This document shows positions 8,932 through 17,314 of a stretch of DNA of 64,000 nucleotides, piece after piece; position 1 is the first letter of the stretch; each line of letters begins with the position of its first letter. Made by a program: the position numbers and the translations under genes. The stretch is from Maribacter polysaccharolyticus. Its GTDB lineage: Bacteria; Bacteroidota; Bacteroidia; Flavobacteriales; Flavobacteriaceae. The notes beneath the pieces are model-generated. The model saw nothing but the letters and a program-made list of their open reading frames with translations. It made no database searches and was not told where the DNA came from. Where the stretch lies: positions 30,529 to 94,528 of the forward strand of contig NZ_JARBUY010000004.1 in the NCBI RefSeq assembly GCF_028882255.1, given 5' to 3'.

Positions 8932-9003
8932 ATCCTTTATTTGAACTTTTTTAAAGATAAAGATTTTGAGTTTTGAACTGTGCGAGAAAAGGGGAAGCTT
9001 ACA
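8932..9003 (-). repeat. copy 2 of dispersed intergenic repeat (72 bases)
   Basis: Aligns without gaps to the copy at 10119-10190 with 55 of 72 matches counted by eye. It starts ATCCTTTATTTGAAC and ends GAAGCTTACA. Located between the antitoxin promoter and the next gene's end. Confidence 0.6.
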
Positions 9004-9074
9004 CTCTTCTTAAAAAATCGCTTCCCTGAATTTAACCTTTCGCGGTTCTATAATTAGGGAATACTCAAACCCTA

Positions 9075-9317
9075 TTATTCACTTCGGAATAAATTTCTTC
9101 CATACCTGAACATATAAAAGGTTACTAACCAAAAAAAAACATTTAGCAAAAAAGTGAACGTAAATTCACCCCAGTAATAACCTAGGTTTTGTGTTACAGC
9201 CTGAGAAAATTGAGAAGCTAAAATCGGCAATGCTAAAATAAGTCTTGCAAGAAAACCAATACTCATTAGAATAAATGCTACTCCTATAAACCTCTTTATA
9301 ACGGTTGGTAACTTCAT
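9075..9317 (-). CDS. small two-TM membrane protein, unknown function
   Basis: An 80-residue protein with two hydrophobic segments (about residues 9-33, FIGVAFILMSIGFLARLILAL, and 50-69, FTFTFLLNVFFWLVTFYMF) separated by a short polar loop, and a basic end (YGRNLFRSE). I recognise no family. The start is the ATG at 9317. It is a stand-alone unit flanked by repeat copies on both sides, as are its neighbours, which suggests it was acquired as part of that array. Confidence 0.55.
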   Translation of the reverse strand: MKLPTVIKRFIGVAFILMSIGFLARLILALPILASQFSQAVTQNLGYYWGEFTFTFLLNVFFWLVTFYMFRYGRNLFRSE

Positions 9318-9335
9318 AGATTCTAAATATTGTTC

Positions 9336-9355
9336 ATCCTTTATTTGAACTTTAA
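9336..9355 (-). repeat. partial copy 3 of dispersed intergenic repeat
   Basis: Only the core ATCCTTTATTTGAACTTTAA is present, in the 70-base gap between two small minus-strand genes. Confidence 0.45.
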
Positions 9356-9387
9356 TTGCCTCAGTCCATTGTTACACACAGACTTTT

Positions 9388-10053
9388 TTATTTTTCAGTA
9401 ACTTGATAATAAATCATAACGTAAGACGGTGACATCGCCAAAAGTTCGTTGGTATCTTTTCCATTGTCGGTTAAATGTGCAACTCCACAAAATCGGTCAA
9501 ATCCATATTTTTCATCTTTCCATGATGATGCAAATACCATTAAAGGTATTTTTTTATTCAATTTCCAACTGGTATTCTTATAATTTCTCCAGTTGAAAAA
9601 GGAATTTTTGTTTGTACGTTTCAATTCAATCTGCACTTTTGAGTAAAAGGCATAAGTTTTAATGAATAATTCACTTTTGGTATCGTCGTCCTTAGTGATG
9701 ATTTTTATTTTATCCATATAGTCATAATATGGCTTTTCTTCCTCAGAATAACGATACGTACTCTCAAATTGACCCAAAGTATCTGTCTTTATTAAATTTC
9801 CGTTATCGTACTTGTCCGAGAGCAACAATATTTTGTAATCTTTGTCGAATTTTCCAAATTCAAATTTATTCATTCGGACTCCTTGAACTTCAATCATCTC
9901 AAGTAGGTCCAAAATAGAGGTTTCCTCAGGATGAAATGTTTTCATTGGATCTTCTTTCTCCATTTGAGTCCTCTGGTCAACTTTAAATTCTTGTCCAAGT
10001 GAGAATTGAATGGTCATTAAGCAAATGGAATATAATAAATAATATTTCTTCAT
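9388..10053 (-). CDS. secreted protein of unknown function
   Basis: A 221-residue protein with a signal peptide (MKKYYLLYSICLMTIQFSLGQ) that should be cut after SLGQ and no lipoprotein Cys. The mature part is rich in Lys, Asp, Glu and aromatic residues and contains beta-strand-like stretches (YKILLLSDKYDNG, SKVQIELKRT, YVMIYYQVTEK at the end). No catalytic motif or known family is visible to me. It is a single-gene unit between two copies of the dispersed repeat. Confidence 0.6.
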   Translation of the reverse strand: MKKYYLLYSICLMTIQFSLGQEFKVDQRTQMEKEDPMKTFHPEETSILDLLEMIEVQGVRMNKFEFGKFDKDYKILLLSDKYDNGNLIKTDTLGQFESTYRYSEEEKPYYDYMDKIKIITKDDDTKSELFIKTYAFYSKVQIELKRTNKNSFFNWRNYKNTSWKLNKKIPLMVFASSWKDEKYGFDRFCGVAHLTDNGKDTNELLAMSPSYVMIYYQVTEK

Positions 10054-10405
10054 TCTACGGTATTTAGTTAGTATATAACGGTTCGGCTCGTATGTTCGGT
10101 TCTTAATTTGAAGATAAAATCGTTTAATTGAACTTTCATGAAGATAATAATTTCGAATATTGAGCTGTGCGTTAATAAGGGAAGGCTACAAAATGACCAA
10201 CCATGGTTGAAAACGGTTCTAGTTTTAATTGAAAACTATTTTATAATCAGTATTGCGCTATTGTGTCTATTATGCATAAGGTTCCTTTTATCAAGTTTAG
10301 ATTTAAAATTCATCTGAGGTGTTTTCAACATCTCATTGTTTCCTTTTCGGTGAAATATATTTATAACTCTTTGGTCATTAAATGTTACTTATCCCCGCTG
10401 GAATT
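10054..10405. other. spacer carrying repeat copy 4
   Basis: About 350 bases. It contains the full repeat copy at 10119-10190. The eight bases AACGGTTC occur twice (about 10078 and 10212), bracketing the repeat. No gene is seen. Confidence 0.5.
10119..10190 (-). repeat. copy 4 of dispersed intergenic repeat (72 bases)
   Basis: Starts ATCGTTTAATTGAAC and ends GAAGGCTACA; 55 of 72 positions match copy 2. A further short block CGGTTCTA follows about 25 bases later in this copy and about 40 bases later in copy 2. Confidence 0.6.
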
Positions 10406-13117
10406 TCATTCCTTAACAGTGACGATTTCTTTCAATCGAATGTCTTTACTGGAAGCTCCCACCTGAATTTCAAATTCACCTGGTTCCACCTTATATTCAC
10501 GATACATAGCATCAAAATAGCGGAAGTCCTCTTTTATATCCAATGTAAATCGAACGGTTTTTGATTCACCTTTTTTAAGGTCTATACGTTCAAACTTTCG
10601 CATTTGTTTTACAGGCATCCATGTATCTGATTTTACATCTTTAACATAGAGCTGTACGACTTCTTCCCCATCAAATTTTCCTGTATTTTTAACATTTACC
10701 GATACAGAAAGCTTATCAGTGCTCTTTAGTGTGGTTTTATCGGTACTTAGCTTAGTGTATTCAAAATTGGAATAACTCAGGCCATGTCCAAATGGATATA
10801 ATGGCTCACCGGTATAATACCTATAAGTAAACCCTTTACCGGCACGCATATTATAATCCTTGAAATCTGCCAATTCATCCGTTGATGAGTAGAACGTAAC
10901 GGGTAGTCGACCTGCAGGATTATAATTACCCAATAACACGTCAGCTACGGCATCTCCCCCTCGTTGTCCAGGATACCAAGCCATTAGGATTGCATCCAAT
11001 TCGTCTTCCAAACCATCGAGAGATATGGCACTACCGGACATTAAAACAAATATGACTGGAGTTCCAGTATCTTTCATCGCTTTCAAAGCCCTTAACTGGG
11101 TTTGTGGTAGTTCAATTTTAGTTCGATCACCACGGTTAAAGCCTTCAATATTATCACGTCCTCTCATTTCTTCACCTTCCCACGATGCATCCAATCCACC
11201 AACAAATATGGCAACGTCTGCATTTTTAACTTCGGATAATGTTTCTTTGGATATTAGGGTAGGATCAATCGTGTTCCTAGCAATATACTCTGGTGTTTCC
11301 CAAATAAGGTTTACCTCTCCACCTCCCGTGTTTTCGTAATAGTCTACCTTAATATCATAGGATTGTCCTTTCTTCAATTGAATTTCCCCAAAATAAGGAG
11401 TTAAGGATTGATTTGTCCAACCATCGGCAATCTTTTTTCCATCGACCCAAAGCCTACATCCATCATCTGAAGCTACACCCAGCTTATAAGTACCTGTCAG
11501 TGGAACTTGCAATTTACCTGTCCAACTGACCGAAAAAGCATCATTCCGAATCGCTTTATCAGGACTTATAATTCCCTGGGCGACTTCAGTACTTGTTGGT
11601 GATGTTTCGCTAGGCCATTTGAACTTTATTTGAGAATCCACTCTTATAAAATCGGCTTCGCCTTCTAGTTTCATGTTATTAAAATAATGCCCCGTTAAAC
11701 CTTCTATAGTTTCCCCATTCTCATCAACAGTAGATAAGTACTTTGCTTCAATTATTGGAAAGTCTTTATTAGTGATATCAGGTATTACCATGGGTACACC
11801 TTGAGAATAAGTCACCTCAACATCTTTACCTACGGCATTTTCTATCCCCTCTTTCACCGTAACAAGGTGTGAAGCTTTTCCAAAATAGTTGCCGCGTAAA
11901 GCCTTGATATTATCTGCGTTCGGACCTACTAATGCAATTCTTTTCAGCTTATTCTTATTCAAAGGAAGGATACCATCATTCTTCAGCAAAGTCATTGATT
12001 TCTGAGCCACAACCAAAGCCATTTCATTATGGGATTTACTATCATTGACCTCAATAGGAATATTGGCATAAGGTACAGTTTCGGCTGGATCGAACATGCC
12101 CAATTTCATTTTTGCCAATACCAAACGATATAAGGACAAATCAATCTCACCTTCGTCAATTAAACCCATTTCAACTGCCTTTTTTAAATGATTTTGATAT
12201 ACAGACCCACAGTTTAAATCGCAGCCTTTACGCACTCCAATGGCAGCAGCTTCCTCTGGAGTATTAACTATTTTATGAAAGGCATGAATGTCTCTAATAG
12301 CGCCACAATCGGAAACGACATAGCCCTGAAACTTCCATTTGTTACGTAAAATATCTTCAAGAAGTAACCAGCTTGCACAAGCCGACTCTCCGTCTACACG
12401 GTTATAAGCTCCCATTATGGAATATGCTTTGGCATCTACAATTAAATTTTCGAACGCAGGTAAATAGGTTTCCCACAAATCGCGCGAATTGGGTGTTACA
12501 TTAAAAACATGCCTATCGGGTTCTGGACCATTGTGCACTGCAAAATGTTTTGGGGTAGCAACAAGCTTCATGTATTTAGGATCATCGCCTTGAAGTCCTT
12601 TTACAAACTGCATTCCCATTTGACCTGTTAGGTATGGGTCTTCTCCATAAGTTTCATGACCTCTACCCCACCGCGGATCCCTGAAAATATTGATATTAGG
12701 TGACCAGAAAGTTAATCCATAATATCTATCAAAATTTCCTTTGCGAACTGCATCATGATGTTTTGCACGTGCTTCATCACTAATTACATCGGCAACTTTC
12801 TTCATCATGGCAGGATCAAACGAAGCAGCCATACCAATAGCTTGAGGGAACATGGTGGCTACCCCTGAACGAGCCACTCCATGTAAACATTCGTTCCACC
12901 AGTTATATTCGGGAACACCTAAACGAGGAACAGCAGGAGCGTGGTCTCCTAATTGTGCAATCTTTTCATCTAGGTTCATTAGGCTAACCAAATCTTTGGC
13001 CCTTGTTTCAAAGTCCAAGTTAACATCCATGAACTTATGGGTTTGGTTTGATACTACCTGACTGCAAACTGGCAGTGTTATTAAAGTAATTAGTAATGTT
13101 GCTAAGTAATTTTTCAT
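10406..13117 (-). CDS. GH3 glycosidase (beta-glucosidase/xylosidase type) with PA14 insert
   Basis: A 903-residue secreted enzyme when started at the ATG at 13117, which begins the signal peptide MKNYLATLLITLITLPVCSQ; a start 27 bases upstream adds residues before the signal and is rejected. GH3 (alpha/beta) barrel motifs are clear: PRWGRGHETYGEDPYL, KHFAVHNGPEPDRH and GYVVSDCGAI, whose Asp (residue 270) is the nucleophile. A PA14 carbohydrate-binding domain (about residues 450-590, GTYKLGVASDDGCRLWVDG) is inserted in the second domain before GEEMRGRD, whose Glu is the likely acid/base. A fibronectin-III-like domain closes the protein. It removes terminal beta-linked sugars in the periplasm; the exact sugar is unknown. 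It stands alone between repeat copies. Confidence 0.92.
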   Translation of the reverse strand: MKNYLATLLITLITLPVCSQVVSNQTHKFMDVNLDFETRAKDLVSLMNLDEKIAQLGDHAPAVPRLGVPEYNWWNECLHGVARSGVATMFPQAIGMAASFDPAMMKKVADVISDEARAKHHDAVRKGNFDRYYGLTFWSPNINIFRDPRWGRGHETYGEDPYLTGQMGMQFVKGLQGDDPKYMKLVATPKHFAVHNGPEPDRHVFNVTPNSRDLWETYLPAFENLIVDAKAYSIMGAYNRVDGESACASWLLLEDILRNKWKFQGYVVSDCGAIRDIHAFHKIVNTPEEAAAIGVRKGCDLNCGSVYQNHLKKAVEMGLIDEGEIDLSLYRLVLAKMKLGMFDPAETVPYANIPIEVNDSKSHNEMALVVAQKSMTLLKNDGILPLNKNKLKRIALVGPNADNIKALRGNYFGKASHLVTVKEGIENAVGKDVEVTYSQGVPMVIPDITNKDFPIIEAKYLSTVDENGETIEGLTGHYFNNMKLEGEADFIRVDSQIKFKWPSETSPTSTEVAQGIISPDKAIRNDAFSVSWTGKLQVPLTGTYKLGVASDDGCRLWVDGKKIADGWTNQSLTPYFGEIQLKKGQSYDIKVDYYENTGGGEVNLIWETPEYIARNTIDPTLISKETLSEVKNADVAIFVGGLDASWEGEEMRGRDNIEGFNRGDRTKIELPQTQLRALKAMKDTGTPVIFVLMSGSAISLDGLEDELDAILMAWYPGQRGGDAVADVLLGNYNPAGRLPVTFYSSTDELADFKDYNMRAGKGFTYRYYTGEPLYPFGHGLSYSNFEYTKLSTDKTTLKSTDKLSVSVNVKNTGKFDGEEVVQLYVKDVKSDTWMPVKQMRKFERIDLKKGESKTVRFTLDIKEDFRYFDAMYREYKVEPGEFEIQVGASSKDIRLKEIVTVKE

Positions 13118-13152
13118 AATTCTTTGTTTTTCAATGTTGGGCACATAATAAA

Positions 13153-13239
13153 ATCGTTTAATTGAACTTTCTTAAGGGTAACCATTTTTAAAGATTCATT
13201 GTACGATGTACGCGTGAAGCCTAAACAGGGAAACTTCAT
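13153..13239 (-). repeat. copy 5 of dispersed intergenic repeat (diverged)
   Basis: Begins ATCGTTTAATTGAACTTTC, identical over 19 bases to copy 4, then diverges, keeping scattered blocks (AAAGATTCAT, CAGGGAAACTTC). It lies just upstream of the GH3 gene. Confidence 0.5.
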
Positions 13240-13330
13240 ACGACGGTATCTATTAAAATAGTCTTCAATACTCCCTTAGTTTTCATACAAAGTATCAAAA
13301 ACTGCGTCCCCACTTCCGACCGGACTTGTA

Positions 13331-13348
13331 AAAAAGCCATGGCTTTTT
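13331..13348. terminator. possible weak terminator hairpin
   Basis: AAAAAGCCATGGCTTTTT is a perfect palindrome (7-base stem, CATG loop) 27 bases beyond the stop of the minus-strand thioredoxin-like gene. The stem is mostly A:T, so the call is weak. Confidence 0.4.
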
Positions 13349-13375
13349 AATGGTTATAGGTGTTAGGTGCCGGTT

Positions 13376-14692
13376 TTATTCATTCATTAAATCAGTGACT
13401 TTCTTTTCCAATTCCTTTCCTCTTAAATTTTTTGCCACGATAATTCCATTGGGATTTAGAAGAAACGTTGTTGGATATCCCCCTATTCCATAGGTTTCTT
13501 TTATTCTATTTAAATCGTTTGATATAATTTGAGGCCAAGATATTGAATGCTTAATTATCATTTTTTCTAAATCTTCTGCTGGACTATCGCCAACAATGCC
13601 AATGATTTCAAACTTTGACCTGTCAATGTTTTCATATAAATAAGTTAGGTTAGGCATTTCCTGGATACAGGGACCACACCAAGTGGCCCAAAAGTCAAGA
13701 AATACGTATTTTCCTTTAAAACTGTCTAATGTAATTGGAGTTTTTGTCTTGAAATCATCCCCAGAAAAATCATAAGCCTTAAATCCAATTTGGGTAGAGG
13801 GCAATTTGCTTTTGGGTAAATCCATTTTTTCCAATACCAATACATTTTCGTTCTTTTTTACACCTAAATTCTTATAGATCCCATTTTCAATTTCAAGAAA
13901 TTCATTTTTTGCGATCAAGCTTTGGTAATGGGCCTTTTCTCCTTTTTCAATCAAGTCGCCAACCTTTATAATGCCCACTTTGTCATACGACAAATTTGTA
14001 AAATCGTTAGACGAAATAGCTATTTCCTCCCCTTGAAATCTTGCTGTTGCATATTGTGCGAAATTGCTTAAGAATATGTTGTATTGTTTCATGTGCACGA
14101 TTAAAAGTGGAGCACTAACTTGGATTATCCTATCATTTGAAAATTGCTCAAAACTCACTTTGATGGCGCTACTCTTTACTAATGAATCATTATTGATAGT
14201 ACCCTTCGGGTTGACTTCCGTAGGTTTAAAAATATCGTCATCACTAAAATCATGATTATTATTTGCGTCGACTATCATTTGCAGTTCGCCAACAGAATCT
14301 TCCCCAAAAGCAAAAGCGATTTTAGATTTTATAGGTTTTTTCGATAAATTGATCGAGTCTGGCTCCCAATTCCATGTTTTTTGTAATTCCTCATACCTTT
14401 CTTTTGTAATATTCCCTAAATAATAGTTTTGATATACGGATTGGTATATATCTGTATCCACATCTCCAATTTTAACATCAGTCCAGTTTTTAGGTATTCC
14501 GGATGTTTTTAGATGTGTTTTCTTCCAAGGGTCATTTTCATTATCCGAATAAGGTGATATTCCTACCATGGCTGGATCAAAAGGTCCATACCCCTCTTGG
14601 AATGTTATGGGTAATTTGAAGATTTTCTCATTTGAGCAGCCTTGTATGAATAGAAGGTAAATACTGAGCAACAAAACAACACTGAATTTCAT
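13376..14692 (-). CDS. TlpA-like thioredoxin-domain lipoprotein
   Basis: A 438-residue lipoprotein (signal ending FIQGC, Cys at residue 19). The first ~300 residues are a variable N-terminal region that I cannot assign. The C-terminal ~140 residues are a thioredoxin domain of the TlpA/ResA type with the active site WATWCGPC (about residues 335-342), the DFKTKTPITLDSFKGKYVFLDF lead-in, and the cis-Pro segment GGYPTTFLLNPNG. Such proteins reduce disulfides or cytochrome cysteines in the periplasm. It is divergent from the sigma-factor gene and shares the redox theme of the downstream locus, which has three more proteins of this kind, but it may be regulated separately. Confidence 0.85.
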   Translation of the reverse strand: MKFSVVLLLSIYLLFIQGCSNEKIFKLPITFQEGYGPFDPAMVGISPYSDNENDPWKKTHLKTSGIPKNWTDVKIGDVDTDIYQSVYQNYYLGNITKERYEELQKTWNWEPDSINLSKKPIKSKIAFAFGEDSVGELQMIVDANNNHDFSDDDIFKPTEVNPKGTINNDSLVKSSAIKVSFEQFSNDRIIQVSAPLLIVHMKQYNIFLSNFAQYATARFQGEEIAISSNDFTNLSYDKVGIIKVGDLIEKGEKAHYQSLIAKNEFLEIENGIYKNLGVKKNENVLVLEKMDLPKSKLPSTQIGFKAYDFSGDDFKTKTPITLDSFKGKYVFLDFWATWCGPCIQEMPNLTYLYENIDRSKFEIIGIVGDSPAEDLEKMIIKHSISWPQIISNDLNRIKETYGIGGYPTTFLLNPNGIIVAKNLRGKELEKKVTDLMNE

Positions 14693-15404
14693 CTAATTTA
14701 TTTATGGTTAATGGTTATTTAGAGCAAGCGTAAAGGCAACAGTTGAACGTCGAGAAGACAGGGAGGGATTCACTCCAAGCCTCCTACCTCCCCGTTTGTG
14801 CCGATCCCGCATCTTACAACCCTTATTATATATATCCAAATGAATGTTTTGATCTTGTAAATCCTACTTTCCATTCCGTTTATACGCAATGCTATCAAAT
14901 GACAGAAATTAAATACGTATTTTCTTTCAGCAAGCACAGGGGATAATGTAAAAATAGATTACGTAATCAATATCGGTTATAAAACATTACCCATAGGTTA
15001 TAAATTACAGCCTATTTTGAAATTAAATCCCTTAATTCCAATACTTTAATAATAATGACAACGCTAAGGTAGTTTTAGAAAACTAAGCTGTTACAACTGA
15101 GGGAAACTTACGATAAACTGCTCAATGACCGTTAAAGGGTTTGATTCGTCTTTGGTCCAAAAACTTTCCCTTATTTCATCTACTTGCGATTTGATGTTTC
15201 CTGTAATCATGAATTATTATGAGGGATTTGATTAAATAAATAAAAAATGACATTTTAACTTATCAAGTTAATTAAAATTAAATGACTATACTGATTAAAT
15301 TTTTAAATACTAATTGTATTGTTAGATTTGCCTACGTTCGGCTATTAATAGGTTTATAACTTATCAATAGTTTCAAATAATATTCATGAAATTTTCTAAT
15401 CTTA
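14693..15404. other. degraded spacer with an hsdM remnant
   Basis: About 710 bases without an intact gene. It holds the hsdM N-terminal remnant at 15091-15210. A short open frame at 14743-14946 looks non-coding. The part near 14755-14815 is notably GC-richer than its surroundings and may be another foreign fragment, which I could not identify. Confidence 0.55.
15091..15210 (-). pseudogene. hsdM: remnant of type I restriction-modification methyltransferase (hsdM N-terminus)
   Basis: An ATG at 15210 opens 39 codons reading MITGNIKSQVDEIRESFW and then NPLTVIEQF, before a TAA at 15091-15093. This matches the very start of HsdM subunits, where an IKSQVD helix is followed by W, a short turn and NPLxVIEQ. 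The rest of the gene, about 450 codons including the NPPY catalytic motif, is missing and no hsdS or hsdR is nearby. I read it as the stub of a lost type I system. Confidence 0.65.
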
Positions 15405-15962
15405 ATGAATCTCATACTTGAGGAAATTAGCAATAAAAACGAAAAAGTTTTTAAAACATTTTTCAAGAAACACTATCCGGAATTAATTGTTTATGCTAAT
15501 GGCTACCTTTTTGATAAGGATGCAAGTGAAGACCTTGTACAAGAAGTTTTCATCTATATATGGGAGCATGCCGATAGATTGAAAATAGAAACATCGTTAA
15601 AAGGCTATCTCTATACCATGACAAGGAATAGATGTTTAAATTACCTAAAGTCATTGAAGATTCATGATGATTTTGGAATTCTTGAATTTAACATCAATTT
15701 AATTACTGAGACTGTTTTCGATGCTACTTCCGAAGAGGATAAAAAAATTGTTTACCATCAAATCTTAAAAATTGTTGACACGCTTCCCGATAAAATGCAG
15801 CAAATAGTAAAACTCAAGTTTTTCCAAAATTACAAGTATCAAGAGATAGCAAAAGAGATGAATATTTCTGTAAATACAGTAAAAACACAATTAAAAAGGG
15901 CAAAATTAAAAATTACAGAATTGACAACAATTCTTCTTATTTTGCTTGAAATGAAGCATTAA
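15405..15962 (+). CDS. ECF RNA polymerase sigma factor (FecI/RpoE-like)
   Basis: A 185-residue sigma-70 protein with only regions 2 and 4. Region 2 has FFKKHYPELIVYANGYLFDKD and DLVQEVFIYIW, and region 4 has LPDKMQQIVKLKFFQ then the helix-turn-helix YQEIAKEMNISVNTVKTQLKRAK. It follows the Bacteroidota pattern in which an ECF factor, a FecR-type anti-sigma and an STN-bearing SusC form a trans-envelope signalling unit that switches on the importer when its substrate is present. FecR follows 120 bases downstream and SusC after that. A TAGATTTG element at 15323-15330 could be its promoter's -7 box, but no clear -33 partner is seen. Confidence 0.93.
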   Translation: MNLILEEISNKNEKVFKTFFKKHYPELIVYANGYLFDKDASEDLVQEVFIYIWEHADRLKIETSLKGYLYTMTRNRCLNYLKSLKIHDDFGILEFNINLITETVFDATSEEDKKIVYHQILKIVDTLPDKMQQIVKLKFFQNYKYQEIAKEMNISVNTVKTQLKRAKLKITELTTILLILLEMKH

Positions 15963-16082
15963 AATTCTTTTTTCGCCACTTTAATTTTAGTGTTTTTTGA
16001 ATTTTGTTGAATTAAAATTATTTTTTTGTCACCCATTATTGATTTTTCGTTGTCTTAACTTTAAAACAATGTAAACTTTAAA

Positions 16083-17213
16083 ATGGATTTCAAATTAATT
16101 TTAAAAAAACTAAACAATACTCTTTCTGAAGAGGAATCCGCTATTTTCTCTAAATGGTATAATGATTCTAACCAGCACAAAGATTTTTTTGAAAAAGTAA
16201 AGCAAGCACAACAAGATGAAGCTTTATTAGTGGATATCGAAAAAGGCTGGAAATCCATAGAAAATAAAATAAAGCCAGTCTCTGCTAAGAAAACCAATTA
16301 TTTAAAATATGCCGTTGCCGCATCCATAGTGTTATTGGTATCGATTACCATTATAGTCCAACAGAATACTGAACATAAGGTTGTTGCTCCTGAAGTGGCA
16401 ACAAAAAACATTAAAATCGGTACGGACAAAGCAACGCTTACGTTGGCTGATGGCACCAATGTGACACTAGAAAAAGGGCAACATTATATTTCAAATAATA
16501 TTGAGAGTAATGGTGAGGAATTAGTGTATCAACCCTCTAAAAATCAAAATCCTGAAATTGCATACAATTATTTAGCCATCCCCAGAGGTGGGCAATATCA
16601 CGTGGTGCTTTCTGATGGCACGGAGGTTTGGTTAAATTCAGAATCGAAATTAAAATATCCAGAAGGTTTTATTAAAGGAGAACCTAGAGCTGTGGAATTG
16701 GTATATGGTGAAGCTTATTTTGATGTGTCTCCGAGCTCAAATCATGAGGGGGCAAAATTTAAAGTAATAACCAATGACCAAGAAATAGAGGTGTTGGGTA
16801 CTGAGTTTAATATAAAAGCTTACCGAGATGAAAATTTAATCTATTCTACTTTGGTGGAGGGGAAGATTTTAATAAAATCCGACTCTTATGAAAATATTTT
16901 ATTGCCCAATCAGCAAACCATCATTAACAAAAATAACAATGCTGTTGACCTTATAAATGTAGATGACCTTTACAGTATCACGTCATGGAGAAAAGGTGTG
17001 TTTAGTTTCAAGGATATGCCTTTAAGTAATATAATGAAAGTATTATCCAGATGGTATGATGCCGAGGTAATATTTGCCAATAAAGAGGCAGAAGATATTT
17101 TATTTACAGGGATATTAGATAAGAACCAATCCATTGAAGAGATTTTATTCTCAATTTATAACACCAATAACATCACATATGAAATAAATGATAAGACTAT
17201 AATCTTCAAATAA
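16083..17213 (+). CDS. FecR-family anti-sigma factor
   Basis: A 376-residue inner-membrane regulator. A cytoplasmic N-terminal part (~70 residues, LSEEESAIFSKWYND) would hold the sigma factor; one transmembrane helix spans about residues 74-93 (LKYAVAASIVLLVSITII). The periplasmic FecR domain begins with PRGGQYHVVLSDGTEVWLN and includes LVYGEAYFDVS and EVLGTEFNI. The C-terminal DUF4974-like domain (FKDMPLSNIMKVLSRWYD) normally contacts the STN domain of the partner SusC. It releases or activates the sigma factor when the importer is occupied. Order and spacing with sigma and SusC support this pairing. Confidence 0.93.
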   Translation: MDFKLILKKLNNTLSEEESAIFSKWYNDSNQHKDFFEKVKQAQQDEALLVDIEKGWKSIENKIKPVSAKKTNYLKYAVAASIVLLVSITIIVQQNTEHKVVAPEVATKNIKIGTDKATLTLADGTNVTLEKGQHYISNNIESNGEELVYQPSKNQNPEIAYNYLAIPRGGQYHVVLSDGTEVWLNSESKLKYPEGFIKGEPRAVELVYGEAYFDVSPSSNHEGAKFKVITNDQEIEVLGTEFNIKAYRDENLIYSTLVEGKILIKSDSYENILLPNQQTIINKNNNAVDLINVDDLYSITSWRKGVFSFKDMPLSNIMKVLSRWYDAEVIFANKEAEDILFTGILDKNQSIEEILFSIYNTNNITYEINDKTIIFK

Positions 17214-17314
17214 AAAAGAAAGGGAATCAAGGTTAGGAATTCTCACAACACAAACCTCTTTTCCCTCTTAAAGATAATTAATCAAAAGTTTAACTAATTA
17301 ACTCAAGCAAATTT

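Larger units (their letters stand above)
13118..13375. other. spacer with repeat copy 5 and a small hairpin
   Basis: Holds the diverged repeat copy at 13153-13239 and a perfect 18-base palindrome at 13331-13348. No gene is seen. Confidence 0.5.

Noticed and set aside
8326..13239. Classical integron attC sites
   Set aside because: The repeat lacks the RYYYAAC/GTTRRRY ends and clear internal pairing, and no integrase gene is in the window; kept only as an unclassified repeat.
13290..13350. Possible third fragment of the tRNA-fMet 3' end (GTCCCCACTTC, then AAAGCCAT)
   Set aside because: Only about nine matching bases plus a common A/T-rich hairpin; could be chance, although a composite island boundary here is not excluded.
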